DNA of 64,000 nucleotides, taken from assembly GCA_963573385.1 (NCBI GenBank), contig CAUYLG010076811.1:51775-115774 (forward strand), in the 5' to 3' direction. This DNA is from Cacajao melanocephalus. Taxonomy: Eukaryota; Chordata; Mammalia; Primates; Pitheciidae. Of this stretch, positions 41,843 to 55,599 are shown one piece after another. Under the pieces are notes generated by a model. That model was not told the DNA's origin, searched no databases, and saw only the letters and a program-made list of their open reading frames with translations. The position numbers were made by a program, and so were the translations under genes. Position 1 is the stretch's first letter. The number at the start of each line of letters is the position of its first letter.

Positions 41843-42036
41843 GTACCTCCAGATATATACTTTCTTGAAGCTGAATGGAGTGTAAAAAGATAGACAAAGA
41901 TTATCTCTAAAAAGATGAGATCTTGAAGGATAAACTGGGCCTGGGTACAGCTTAGTCTTCTTTTGGAAAGTCCACTTACATCCTCTTTCGTAGTTTCTAC
42001 AGCATATGATGGTGTTATTTCATAAATGGCTGAAGG

Positions 42037-42597
42037 CAGCACTGGCCAGTAGAGTTATAACACAAGTATATGTAATTTAAAATATTCTAGTAGCCACATT
42101 AATGAAGAAGAAACTTGTAGGATTAATTTTAACTGGAGTGGTGGCTCATGCCTGGAACCCCAGTGCTTTGGGAGGCCAAGGCCAGTGGATCACCTGAGGT
42201 CAGGAGTTTGAGACCAGGCTGGCCAACAGGGTGAAACCCCATCTCTACTAAAAATAAAAAATTAGCTAGTTGTGGTGGCACACAACTATAGTCCCAGCTC
42301 CTTGGGAAGCTGAGGCATGAGAATTGCTTGAACCTGGGAGGTTGCACTGAGCAGAGATCATGTACTCTAGCCTGGGTGACAGAGTGAGCATGTCTCAAAA
42401 AAATTAAATATTTAATCCAGTATATCTAAAATATAATAGTTTTAACATAGAATCAGCATAAAAAAAAGTTGAGATACCTCATATACGTTTTTTTGTACTA
42501 AGTCTGTGAAATCTGTTGTGTATTTTATACATAAAGCATGCTTTAATTTGGAATAGCCACATTTCATGTGGCTAGTGGCCACCACATGGGACAGTGC
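42037..42597 (+). mobile_element. hAT-like DNA transposon with inverted ends, split by an Alu
   Basis: Starts cagcactggccagtagag and ends catgggacagtgcc, imperfect inverted repeats of one another. The inner text tagtagccacatta and tagccacatttcatgtggc fits a common non-autonomous element whose name I do not assign. Confidence 0.6.
42129..42408 (+). repeat. Alu, plus strand, inside DNA transposon
   Basis: aactggagtggtggctcatg to an A-rich end; the right arm is shortened (gggaggttgcactgag). Confidence 0.92.
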
Positions 42598-43380
42598 CAG
42601 TGTAAGGCACAGATAAATGGTCTGTACTGCATTTAGATTACTACAGTGTCCTAGGGTGCTTTCATCATTCATATCACTGGAGAGCCTTGTTCAAAACAAG
42701 GTGGAATTGGTGTTTCAGACAGTGGTATATGGTGCTGTTGTTAAGATCTGAATTAGATCGGCTTCAATATCCTAGTCTCTGAAACATTACGAGCCTGTCA
42801 TTCTCATTATGCAATTTAAGGTTTGATGTTAAAGTTGAGATATAAACTTTAAGATGAAGCATAACTTGATTATTTGGATGCCTGACCATTTTGAAATCAC
42901 TGCCTTATTTATTTGATAGAAGCTGGGTTCCCTTTTTTGATGATGTCAAATAAAGCCACATGTATTATTTAAACTGGGACTTCCATTTGAGAGTGCTAAT
43001 AGGAACTCCAAATATAATGGTGATTAGAAAAAGTACAATATGAACATATTTGTACCCTATTACACTGGAATCTTGTCTTCGATATAATGACAATGGACTC
43101 TACCATATTACTGCCTCCTTTAGAGATCTTTCATATATCAAACCACCTTATATATTAACCCATTGGGTCATTTAGTATCCAAATAACGTAGGTCTCTGCC
43201 ATATGCTGGATTTAATACTTCAGGAAATATAGCATACAGCATTGTGCAAGTTTGCTGTGTCTGAGATCCCATTTTTTTGCTATTTTATGGTCAACTTTAG
43301 CAGGATATAGAATTTACTATGATATTCCCCTCCCATTGCATTGGGGAATGGGATAAAATGATAATTCTTGGCCTTCCCAG

Positions 43381-43688
43381 GATTTTTTTTTTTTTTTTTT
43401 TTTTGGAGACAGAGTCTTACTCTGTTGCCCAGGCTGGAGTACAGTGGCACAATCTTGGCTCACTGCAACCTTCATCCCCCGGGGTTCAAGCAATTCTCCT
43501 GCCGCAGCCTCCTGAGGAGCTGGGATTACAGGTGCGCACCACCATGCCCGGCTAATTTTTGTATTTTTATTAGAGACAAGGTTTCACCATGTTGGTCAGG
43601 TTGGTCTTAAACTCCTGACCTCAAGTGATCGATCCACCTTGGCCTCCCAAAGTGCTGGGATTACAGGCATGAGCCACTGCACCTGGCC
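43381..43688 (-). repeat. Alu, minus strand, 22-base T-run
   Basis: T-run 43383-43404, then ggagacagagtcttactctg; ends gcacctggcc. Confidence 0.95.
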
Positions 43689-43769
43689 CTCAGGATTCTT
43701 TTCATACAGTTTGTTTTTTTTTTTTTTTGGATAACAATCACAGAATACTTGGAAGTATAGTCCACATAA

Positions 43770-44063
43770 TTTTTTATTTTTGAGACCGAGTTTCTTTCTG
43801 TCACCCAAGCCAAAGTGCAGTAGCTCAATCTTGACTCACTGCAGCCACCAACTCCTGAGTTCAAGTGGTTCTCCCACCTCAGCCTCCTGAGTAACTGGGA
43901 TCATAGGCGTGTGTCACCACACCTGGCTAATTTTTGTATTTTTAGTAGAGACAGGGTTTCACCATGTTGGCCAGGCTAGTCTCAAACTCCTGACCTCAAA
44001 TGATTCGCCCACCTCGTCCTCCCAAAGTGCTGAAATTACAGGCATGAGCCACTATGCCTGGCT
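43770..44063 (-). repeat. Alu, minus strand
   Basis: gagaccgagtttctttctgt to ccactatgcctggctg. A separate T-run sits at 43713-43728. Confidence 0.93.
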
Positions 44064-44106
44064 GACATAACTGTTTTTTCACTTGAGAATAAGTTGCTGA
44101 CTTGAT

Positions 44107-44168
44107 GCCCCATCATCCCCAAATATTTCACTTTGTTGCCCCATTACCCCCGAATATTTCACTGTTTT
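44107..44168. repeat. 31-bp tandem duplication
   Basis: gccccatcatcccc...atttcac at 44107 and gccccattaccccc...atttcac at 44138, with about five differences. Confidence 0.8.
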
Positions 44169-44624
44169 TCCTACAAGCAAAGACATTCTGTATAACCAAA
44201 ATACAGCCATCAAGGTAAGAAAATTAACAGTGATCCGTTATTACAATCTGATCTTCAGACCTCATTCACCAAACGTCCCACTATTGTCCTCTATAGTAAA
44301 AGGATTCAGTTCAGAATCACGTGTAGTTATTGTCTGCCACCTCCTTTAGTCTGAAGCAGCTTTTCAGCCTTTTGTTTTTGACATGAATTCAAGTACTCTT
44401 GACTTTTGTGATCTTGTTACTTTTAAAGATTACAGGCCAGTTTTTTTGTAGATACAACCCCTCAGTTGGCATCTGCCTGATATATCTTTGTGATTTGATT
44501 CAGACTATGCATCTTTGGTGGGAATAACACAGAAGTGATGTTGTTATGATATCATATTAGGCGCATGATTTTGATTGGTCCTATTAATGATGATGTTCTC
44601 TTTTATCAGTTAAGGTGGTGTCCA

Positions 44625-44768
44625 CCAGTCATGGTGGCTCACGCCTGTAATGAGGGTAGAGAATCACTTGAACCTGGGAAGCAGAGGTTGTAGTGAGCCG
44701 AGATTGTGCCACTGCGCTCCAATCTGGGCAACAAAAAGTGAAACTCCATCTCAAAAAAAAAAAAAAAG
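44625..44768 (+). repeat. Internally deleted Alu, plus strand
   Basis: cacgcctgtaatgagggtagagaatcac joins the Alu start to its right arm; about 150 bases are missing. Confidence 0.92.
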
Positions 44769-44775
44769 GAAAAAG

Positions 44776-45263
<488 letters not shown>

Positions 45264-45397
45264 TCAGCCTTCTCCATTCTAAAGTTACTCTTTTCCCCTT
45301 TGTAAAGAATAAATATTTTTGAGGAGATACTTTATCCTGATCTTCATTAAACTTTCAATCTGTACATTCATTTATTTATCTCTCAGTGTATGGTTTT

Positions 45398-45520
45398 ATG
45401 ATTTTCTATTCTATTTATTATAATCTATTTTTTGATTTTATATTTTGATATAATCTATTATGATTTTCTATTTTATTCTGTTATAATCTATTATCAATTT
45501 TGATTTATTGTTGAAGTGAT
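45398..45520. repeat. A/T-rich imperfect tandem repeat, about 61-bp unit, two copies
   Basis: tatgattttctatt followed by taatctatt occurs at 45398 and 45459. Confidence 0.75.
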
Positions 45521-45709
45521 GAAAGCACAGATTTATTGAAAAGAAAATACATGCTACAGAGTAGGAGTGGGCTTGAGCAAGCTAATTTATTATTTTTACT
45601 TTGATCTTCACATTTTCCCCAATTAGGCTGGTAGGCACCCTCTTCTGAACTGAGAAAAATTTTTTAAAAACTGAGGAGAATCCTGGAGCACAGATTTTTT
45701 TTTTTAAGT

Positions 45710-46800
45710 AAACTTTTTTGAGTTATAATTTACATACAATATAATTTATACCTTTTTTAGGTATATAGCTCTATGCCATATTATCACCACCACAGTGAAC
45801 ATGTAGAATAGTTCCATTACCCCAAAAGGTTCCCTTGTGTCTCTTTGTAAGTATTCTCCACCCCGACCTCCAGCCTCTGGAAACTGGAAATCTGTAGTTT
45901 TGACTCTTGCAGTATCCTCTTAGTGGAATCAAACATCCATAGTCTTTCGAGTTCTTCTCTAACTTAGCATGTTGCATTTGAGATTCATCTGACTTGTCAC
46001 ATGTTTTAGATTCCTAGGGCTGCTGTAACCGAGTACCACAAACTTGGTGCCTTAAAACAACAGAAATTTATTTTCTCAAGTTCTGAGTCCAGAAGTTGGA
46101 AATCATGGTGTCAGCAGCACCATGACCACTGTGGGGAAGAATCCCTCCTTGCCTCTTCCTAGCTTCTGTGGGCGGCTGGCAATCCTTAGCTTGTAGCTGC
46201 ATCACTTGCTCTCTGCCTCTGTCATCACACAACTTTCTTCCTTGTTGTCTGTGACTCTGTGTCTAAATCTTCCTCTCCCTTCTCTTGGAAAGAACTAGTC
46301 CTTGGACTTAGGGCCCACCCTAATCCAGTATGATCTTACCTTTGCTTGATGACATCTGCAAAGATTCTGTTTTCAGGTAAGGTCACATTCACAGGGTCTG
46401 GGGGTTAGGACTTGAACATACCTTTTTTGGTGGCCATAATTTAACCCACTGCATTGCATTGATCAGTGGTTCATTTCTTTTTGTTGTTGAGTAGAATTCC
46501 ATTGTAGGAATGTAGATAATTTGTTTACCCATTCATCAGTCAGTTGATGGGCATTTGGGTTGTTTCCACCTTTTGGCAGTTATGAATAAATACTGTATAA
46601 ACATTCACATGCAGTTTTTGTGTAAGTACCTAGTAGTGGAATTGTCGGATCATACGGTAAGTGTATATTAACTTTAGCTTTATAAGAAATTGCCAAGTTG
46701 TTCTCCAAAGTGACTCTACTATTTCACATTCTTAGCAGCAGTGCATGAGAGTTCCAGTCCCTGTATCTTCTCTAGTGCTTGGTATTTCAGAGTTTCAAAA
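45710..46800 (-). mobile_element. L1 3' end (old), minus strand, copy 1, split by an LTR
   Basis: The antisense of an L1M 3' UTR and ORF2 end is present: gagttataatttacatacaa, atgttgcatttgagattcat, then after the LTR cattcatcagtcagttgatg and tagtggaattgtcggatca. Confidence 0.82.
46002..46452 (-). mobile_element. Solo LTR (ERVL-MaLR-like), minus strand
   Basis: Starts tgttttagattcctagggct and ends aatttaacccactgca, so it has TG...CA ends. On the minus strand it carries an aataaattt poly(A)-signal region and ctgttgttttaaggc. It is an ancient solo LTR without viral genes; the family is tentative. Confidence 0.6.
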
Positions 46801-48660
46801 AAATTGTGGTAAAAAAACATAACATAAAATTTACCATCTTAACCATTTTTTTAAAGTACTTTCTTGGTATCTTCTAAAACCATTTTTAAATGTATACTTC
46901 AGTGGTATTATGTACATTCATATTGTGCAACCCATCTCCAGAATTTTTTCATCTGACAAAACTGAAATTCTGTGCCCATCCAACAAGAATTCTCCATGTT
47001 CCTTTCCCACCCGCCTCTCGCAACCACTGTTCTTTCTGTCTCTGTGACTTTGGCTATTGTAAGTCAAAGTCATATAAGGGAAATCACACACCGTTTGTGT
47101 TTTTTTTGTGACTGGCTTGTACTCAGTATAATGTGTTTAGGGTTTACCTGTGTTATAGTCTGTGACGAGATTTCCTTCCTTTTAAGGGCTGAGAAACATT
47201 TCATTGGCTGTGGATGCCACATTTTGTTCCGTTCATCCACTGATGGACCCTTGGGTTGCCTCTGCCTCTTGGCTATTGTCAATAATGCTGCTTTGATCAT
47301 GGGTGTATAAATACCTCTTCAAGGCTCTTCTTTAAATTTAAAAAGTACCTACTTTTGGGTACCTACTCAGAAGTAGGATTGCTTGATCATATGATAATTC
47401 TGGTTTTAATTTTTTTTTTTTTTTTTTTTTTTTGGAGACAGAATCTCACTCTGTTGCCCAGGTTGGAGTGCAGGGGCACGATCTCAGCTCCCTGCTACCT
47501 CTGCCTCCCAGGTTCAAGCAATTCTGCCTCAGCTTCCTGAGTAGCTGGGATTAGCTGGCCACCATGCCCAGCTAATTTTTGTATTTTTAGTAGAGATGGA
47601 GTTTCGCCATGTTGGCCAGGCTGGTCTTGACCTCCTGACCTCATAATCTGCCTGCCTCAGGTGATCCACCAGCCTCAGCCTCCAAAAGTGCTGGGATTAC
47701 AGGCGTGAGCCACCCAGTCAGACCTCATTGTGGTTTTAATTTGCATTTTTCTAATGATAACTAATGATATTGAAAATTTTGTGTATGCTTATTTGCCATC
47801 CTTATATCTTCTTTGATGAAATGTTTGTTCACATCTTTTGTCTAGTTTTTAAATTCAGTTGTTAATTTTCTTAATGAGTTGTGAGAGTTCTTTATATATT
47901 CTGGATACCAGTTCTTGATCAGATAGGTATTTTGCAAATATTTTCCCCCAAGTCTGTGGCTTGTTTTTTCATTTTCTCAATAGTCTTGAAGTATAGAAGT
48001 TTTAAATTTTGAAGTCCAGTTTATCAATTTTGTTATTTTATGATTTGTGCTTTTATTGTCTTACTGATTAAGAAGAGGTCTTTGCCTAACTCAAGTTCCC
48101 AAAGGTTTTTTTTTCCTGTGCGTTTCTCTATTAGTTTTATAGCTCTGTGTTTTACACTTAGGTAAATTACGAGTTAATTTTTTGTGTGTGGTACAGTGTA
48201 TGGGTTTGTGGCCCGCTCGTTTTGGATGCTAAATTGTTCTAGCACCATTTGATGAAGACTTTCTTTTCCCTGTTGAAATGCCTTGGCACCTTTGTTGAAA
48301 ATCAATTGACCATATACATGTGGGTCTATTTCTGGACTCTTAACTTCTGTGTCATTGGTTTCTTTGTCTATCATTTTGCTAGTAACACACTGTCTTGATT
48401 ACTGTACCTTTATAGGGAGGCTCAGAATTAAGTAATGAGAGTCCTCTTTGTTCTTTTTTGAAGCTGTTTTGCTTATTTTAGTTCCCTCGCCTATCCATAA
48501 CATTTTAGAATCAGCTTGTTAATGTCTACAGTAACACCTGCTAGGATTTTAAATGGGATTGCATTGAATCTATAAATAGGCTGGGGATAATTGACATCTT
48601 TATAATACGGCGTCTTCCATGAATGTGGTACAGAAACACAGGTTTTTATTTAAGTTCAGT
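46801..48660 (-). mobile_element. L1 3' end and ORF2 end (old), minus strand, copy 2, split by an Alu
   Basis: A second L1 3' UTR begins at about 46801 (aacataaaatttaccatctt). ORF2 antisense follows after the Alu: gagttctttatatattctgg, caccatttgatgaagacttt, gcctatccataacattttag. It is full of stops. Confidence 0.85.
47410..47724 (-). repeat. Alu, minus strand, inside L1
   Basis: T-run 47410-47433 then ggagacagaatctcactctg. Flanks tggttttaattt before and after show the target duplication. Confidence 0.95.
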
Positions 48661-48679
48661 TGCTTATAATTTATATGCA

Positions 48680-48945
48680 GTTCTCCTTTTTTCATTATAT
48701 TTATGTATTTTTAATTGACAAAATTGTATATATTTATGGTATAAAATACGATGTTTTGACAAATGTGTACATTGTGGAATGGCTAAATCAGACTAACATG
48801 CATCCTCTCACGTCACGACCATTTCTTTGGTGGTGAGAATCTACTCTCTCAGCAATTTGCAAGCATGTGATATATTGTTAATCCCTTTAGCGATCATGAT
48901 GTACTATAGATATCTTGAACTTGTTCTTCCTGTCTACTCCTTTTA
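48680..48945 (-). mobile_element. L1 3' UTR (old), minus strand, copy 3
   Basis: gatgttttgacaaatgtgta, cattgtggaatggctaaatc, gagaatctactctctcagca, tatcttgaacttgttcttcc: a different L1 3' UTR from copies 1 and 2. Confidence 0.8.
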
Positions 48946-49489
48946 TGTTTGTAGATCACTTTGGAGGTTACAAAATGCTTTCATATCTGTTAATTTACTT
49001 GATCCTCTTACTACAACACTGGTTGGTAAGTGTAGCACTATTTTAGTATGGTTAAAGACAAATTTTCTATCCTAATGGAGGATCTCAAAGTGCATTTTTT
49101 TTCTAACCCAGTGGGCCCTTATGCAAAGAACATAGACTTATCAAATGAGTAAACAAAAGACAACTTTTCAGGCTGCCTTCTGATAATCTTTAGCAAGGGG
49201 CAGATCATCAGTCAAGGGGTGACTAGGGTTACAGCCCTCATGTCTCTAGACAGGGCCTGGTACACATACACTGCGGGCAGAGAGGAGGAAGTGGGCATTA
49301 TCTTCTTCTCTGAGTGCTAGGGCGAGAGTTGTCTCTTTTGCTTAGGGGAGGGATAGCATGTTCCAGCCTGTGTAACAGCTAGGGCACATGTTGACTGAGT
49401 AGCTGAATTGTCAGGCAGCTGTAGAGAGAGGGACAAAGGGCTTCTCTCTGTGTAAGGCTATGTAGGTATAGTAGTGGCTTTTAATATCC

Positions 49490-49823
<334 letters not shown>

Positions 49824-50257
49824 TAAAAACTAACTGCACTTTTTACATCTCTGATGACTACATTTTAACAAAATTGCTTCATGTTGTTTATAACTCAGGG
49901 CTTTTCAGTTCTAATTTAGGGAACGATCTAATGGTCAAGGGAAGAAGCCCTATTAGCAAGGAAGTTTGCAGAGGCCTGGAGGGGCCAGGGCCAGCACAGT
50001 GGGTTTCCTGGGGCTCACTGCCAATCGGAGTGGTGTAGTGAGGCCCAGGGTTTGCATAGCAAGTGTGTAAGAGAACCAGGACTTAAAAATCAAGTCTTTG
50101 ACTTCTAGTTGCATTTCCATGGTGTTCCTTTACTGTATTTCCTTTCAAATTTTCATGAGGTTCCTTCAAAAAAAAAAAAAGATTGGCAAAAGATACATCA
50201 GTTAAATTTAAACAAAAGAAAACCTAAGTGGCAGTATTAATCTCAAAATACTACTAC

Positions 50258-50345
50258 TAAGCACGGCAGACATTTATTGAGTACATACTATGTGCCAGAC
50301 ACTGTGTTAAGCTCTCTATGTAGATGGTAATTATCATAGCATTAT
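50258..50345 (-). repeat. MIR/L2-like fragment, minus orientation
   Basis: gacatttattgagtacatac, tatgtgccagacactgtgtt is the shared MIR/L2 end motif. Confidence 0.7.
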
Positions 50346-50436
50346 TGACTTTTATGTGATGAAACAACATAGCAACAAATTGCAAAAAGGAAAAGCTCCA
50401 GTAGATGAAGAGCATTAGACAATAGCACAATTATAG

Positions 50437-50722
<286 letters not shown>

Positions 50723-50765
50723 ATTGTGGCTTCCCTGTAATAAGGGAGCCACAATCTCCCTTATT
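50723..50765. repeat. Overlapping inverted repeats at Alu edge
   Basis: gattgtggcttccct (50723-50737) pairs with agggagccacaatc (about 50743-50756), and aataaggga pairs with tcccttatt that follows. The two hairpins share the middle arm and are mutually exclusive. Confidence 0.85.
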
Positions 50766-50801
50766 GTTGGGCGTTTGGGTTGTTTTCACTTTTTGTTCAT
50801 G

Positions 50802-50822
50802 GTGTGTGTGTGTGTGTGTGTC
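50802..50822. repeat. (GT)n microsatellite
   Basis: About ten GT units, then cgtg. Confidence 0.9.
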
Positions 50823-50929
50823 GTGTAAATTGATCACATACTAGGCCAAATAAATTCTCAGTAAATTTAGAAAGGAGAAATGGAATCTGAACATTATTAA
50901 TAAAATTGTAATGAATAATTTAAATTTAA

Positions 50930-51280
<351 letters not shown>

Positions 51281-51311
51281 GCCTTTTTAATAACTATTAG
51301 ATATACTATCA

Positions 51312-51806
<495 letters not shown>

Positions 51807-51966
51807 TCATTTACTTCTTTTAAAAAAACTTTTTATTAGGGAAAATTTCAAACCTATTACATTCCTTTTTTGCGTAAATTTTGATCCTGTGTCAAGAACT
51901 CTTGATCTAGGATGACTTACATTTATAAGTTTGTATTAAATATTTAAATATCATTTCCCTTATTTT

Positions 51967-51968
<2 letters not shown>

Positions 51969-51999
<31 letters not shown>
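51969..51999. repeat. (TA)n microsatellite, about 15 units
   Basis: An uninterrupted ta run. Confidence 0.92.
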
Positions 52000-52003
<4 letters not shown>

Positions 52004-52899
52004 AATCTATAAAATGTATCTGAAGGAAAATTAGAAAATGTTTCAGTAGCTTAGTACAAGTTTAGACAGGCATATGGCACTGTCAAGGAGTTATTTGAAA
52101 TATCTATGCCTTTTAGCAGCCTTTGAAATCTCATTTGTCCTCATGCAGGAAATCCAGTCCTGTGTGCATATTTGCATATCAGATCACAAGACCTTTTTTT
52201 TTTAATTTCAAGGTAATATAAAATAGCATATAGGTACCATCATGCGTAATCCAGAACCCAGTAGAAGCCAGCCTCCCAGAGTTTCCGCCTGCCTCGCTGA
52301 GCAAGAGGGGGAAAGGGGAGCAGAAACAGGCTTCAAGGGAAGGATGAGCTCTGCCTGTGCCATTGGCCCAGGGAGCACTCCTAATGATGCCAAGGAGCTC
52401 AATTCCAAGCAGGCGAGAAGCTTATGGAGTGAAACAAGAGAGGCTGATTCTCATTCAATATTCTCAGATTGTGGAGGGCAGAACAATGAAATGAACAAAC
52501 CACCCATCTGTTCTCTACTTCCTTTTTCTGAAAGGAAGAGGTGAGGTTTCTTCATGCCATCTGGACAGTGTTGGGGTTACGTGACTGGCCTCCGCCCACC
52601 TGAGTCTTCTTTGGTAAATCACGGAATACTCTGAATCTCATCTATGAGCAATGATAATGACAATTACTTGGTAGAGTTGTTCATAAGGATCTAATGAATG
52701 CAGAATAGATGCACATCTCTGGAAACCGAAGTACTAAGCAAATGTCAATAGTATGGTAATACAAACAGTGCTTACCAACAATTGTGAAGTAGGAAGTTTG
52801 TATTTATCATTTCCTACCTCTTTTTCTCTGTGCGCGTCTTACTTTCTCCCCCTCACCTCTGCTGTCCAGTATGTTAGTCACTAGTCTTTGTGACTGTTT

Positions 52900-53017
52900 C
52901 ATGTAAATTAATTAAGATTAAATACAATTAAAAATTCAGTTCCTAGGTTGCATAAGCCACATTTCAAGTGCTTAGGAGCCACATGTGGCTGGTGGCCACC
53001 AAACTGGACAGCACTGC
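52900..53017. mobile_element. hAT-like DNA transposon end, related to 42037-42597
   Basis: aagccacatttcaagtgctt, aggagccacatgtggctggt, ccaaactggacagcactg: the same terminal design as the element at 42037. Confidence 0.6.
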
Positions 53018-53286
53018 CCCCTATTTTGAGAGGTGGGAGAGTTCTTGGAGGAGGTAGGCATTCTCTTGCTGCGTTTTGAGTTCCGGTTTCAGCACCAGAT
53101 TGAGTCCTCATCTTCTCCCGAGAGTCCAGGGCTGTAAGGTGATCCTCCCTTCCCAGCTTGTCTCTGTCAGCCAATCAGATTTCTGTGCCTTGGTTGAAGT
53201 GTTTGTTTAAGTGGTAAGCAAAGCACCCTAATTAAGTTCATATCAAAAACTTTGAACTTCTACTTAACGGCTCTGAGTACATGCAT

Positions 53287-53535
53287 TTCAAAAGAGGATG
53301 CCCACAAAATCAGATCTCCGTTTGGTAGACTTTCTTATTGTAAAATGTGGCAGTTCCTCAGAAAGGCTGTGTGGTAGGTGCACTTACATTACACACACAT
53401 AGATTAGTCTTCTAAAGGAACAGACTGACCCTGCCTTTCAAAAGAGGATGCCTGCACAATCACATCTCCAGCTGGTAGAGTTTCTCATTGTAAATGTGGC
53501 AGTTCCTCGGAAAGGCTGTATGGTAGGCACGCCCT

Positions 53536-53582
<47 letters not shown>

Positions 53583-53673
53583 CTTTTAAAGGAACAGATT
53601 GACCCTGTATGGTAGGTGCGCCCTTATATTACACACACACACACGTGTTCTAAAGGAACAGACTGACCCTGTG
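53287..53673 (+). repeat. 150-bp tandem repeat, 2.4 copies, with (CA)n expansion
   Basis: Copy 1 is 53287-53436, copy 2 is 53437-53607 (longer because of about 20 CA units at 53538-53580), and a partial copy 3 is 53608-53673. Each copy holds ttcaaaagaggatgcc, aatgtggcagttcctc, ggctgt.tggtagg, a CA run, and aaaggaacag.ttgaccctg-type ends. The copies are about 85-90% alike by eye. Confidence 0.92.
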
Positions 53674-53744
53674 AGGGTGTTGTGTCCTGCTCCGTCCCCA
53701 CTCCCAGCGTGGTGTTAACTGCTTTTCTTTTTCACTCTTTAATT

Positions 53745-53850
53745 GATTAATAAATAATGAATTCAGCAGATGTTTCCTGAGCACCTGCTGTGGCAGCAGG
53801 TCTGTATGAGGCATAGGATGCATAGAAAAGAAGTTGGCCCCTCCACAGAA
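53745..53850 (-). repeat. MIR/L2-like fragment, minus orientation
   Basis: gaattcagcagatgtttcctg and agcacctgctgtggcagcag echo the L2/MIR end. Confidence 0.5.
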
Positions 53851-54214
53851 GCCGGCAGCCCATTTATTCCTCGTGTAACAGCGTCAATTCCATGTCCAGC
53901 ACTGCAGCCTGAGCAGCCTCAATCTGGCCACTGCCCCTTGGTGAAGAAGGACTGCTCTGCTTTAAGCCACAAATGACCTTGGACTCTCAGAGACTGTTCC
54001 AAAATGGTTCTGTCTTGAGTCACAGATCAGAGAGTCTCCATAGAGACCTCAGAGTAGCTTCTTTTATCATCTAATGGTCTTCAGAAATTCTCTGTTTCTG
54101 CGGTCAGCTTCCAGCTGCTCATTGCTCCTGATTACCTCTCCTCTAGTTCTGTCTCCTGGAGTGTGGGTGGTGTAAACTCTGCTTCCTTTGGTTCTCCCCA
54201 GGATAAGCTGTGGT

Positions 54215-54380
54215 GTGACGAAGATGAGCTCAGGCGGCAGGCAGGCCTGGGTTTGAGTCCTGCTTCTGCCACTCTTGATAGATGATGTGGGCATTTCCTC
54301 AACTATCTCAGCCTAGTTTTTTGTATGCGAAATGGGGATTATAGTAATTATCCATAGAATAAACTGAGCTAATGGGAGGC
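54215..54380 (+). repeat. MIR, plus orientation
   Basis: caggcctgggtttgagtcct, gcttctgccactcttgatag, then cgaaatggggattatagtaa. Confidence 0.8.
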
Positions 54381-55599
54381 ATGAGGCCTTGACCAAGAGG
54401 TTTTGGAGCTCAAGTGTGTTAAGGGAACTAGGGTGTCAAGAAAACGGATTCCTTCCCAAGCATCTAACTAATTTCTGGTCATGTATGTTCATTCTTCATA
54501 GTTCGTGGCATAGTTACCTGCTCAGAACTTACAAGTGAGAAGGAATTTTGTTCCCAAGGTTATAATGTTATATTTTCTTCCCATAGCCAACCCTGCTCTT
54601 GGTACAGCATGCTCTCTGCCAGCCCTGAGACAATCCGCTTTTATCCAAATACTATTAGATATAATGAGGCAGGGCAGTGACCTTGGGCTTCTGCATGAGA
54701 TTTAGAAGACCGTATTTATAAATTATTTTAGCATGATTTATTTCTGGGAAAGATTTTTCACTGATTACTAATGTCACCTATTGTATGTTGTGTCTTATTT
54801 TCTTTTTCAGAGATTGACATTTTTCTGACCTTGTCTCAAATCTTTTTAAGAGTTTGTACCTCCCAAACTACACATGCACTTTGCAACTCTGATTTTTTTT
54901 TACTGTGTCTGTGTGTGATGTGCTCATTGGTTTGCCTTTGATTTTGACTTCCAGCAGCATGTTCTTCTCTTCTGCCTAAGGAAATAGTGAGAAGCACAGA
55001 GAGTTGGGGGTTACTTAATAGTTTTGGAATGTGCATCTGTCTCGAAATAGGAGCTGCCACCAAGATTATGGTGGTTGTATTTTTAATCCATATTTGAATC
55101 GTTCTTTTTTCCCGTCCTTTTTATCTAGCCAAACATGTTGAATAGAAGACTTACAGGGTGAGAGAGAAAAGTAGATAACTCATGAATCTCTAATTATCTG
55201 GAATAAAGCCTTTGTTTGAAATTAAAGAAGGGGTGGGGGAAACACTGGTACCACACACTGAATTAGGAACATCTGTACCCATGAGAACTTGAGCAAGAGA
55301 ACTGGAATATTCTCATTTTCATTCCACCTCCCACGTGCTCTCAATAGTTCATGCAGTGGAGGGTCAGAGATAGCATGGATACTTAAGATCTTTACAATAC
55401 CCCTCCAGGTAGTGCTTTAAAAGACTGAATTGGATTCCATTTATTGCAAATCTTCATGCCAGAAAAGCTGGAAGAGATGGGAATGTTTCCTGAGAAGTCT
55501 ATCCATGGAGTAAAACAAGTGGTACATTTGAAAAGAAATACCACAAGTACTAAAGTGACAACATATACTTTGCTTTAAAATATTATGGCACAATCTTAA

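Noticed and set aside
46002..46452. LTR considered as part of an endogenous retrovirus with genes
   Set aside because: It is a solitary LTR inside an L1; no gag, pol or env sequence adjoins it.
52242..52544. 100-residue plus-strand frame in non-Alu DNA of CRTC3 intron 2
   Set aside because: It is the most coding-like of the unassigned frames, but no domain is recognised and no paired splice sites fit. It is worth only a conservation check.
53287..53673. Regularly repeated block considered as a CRISPR-like array
   Set aside because: There are only 2.4 long units in tandem with no spacers, in a vertebrate intron.
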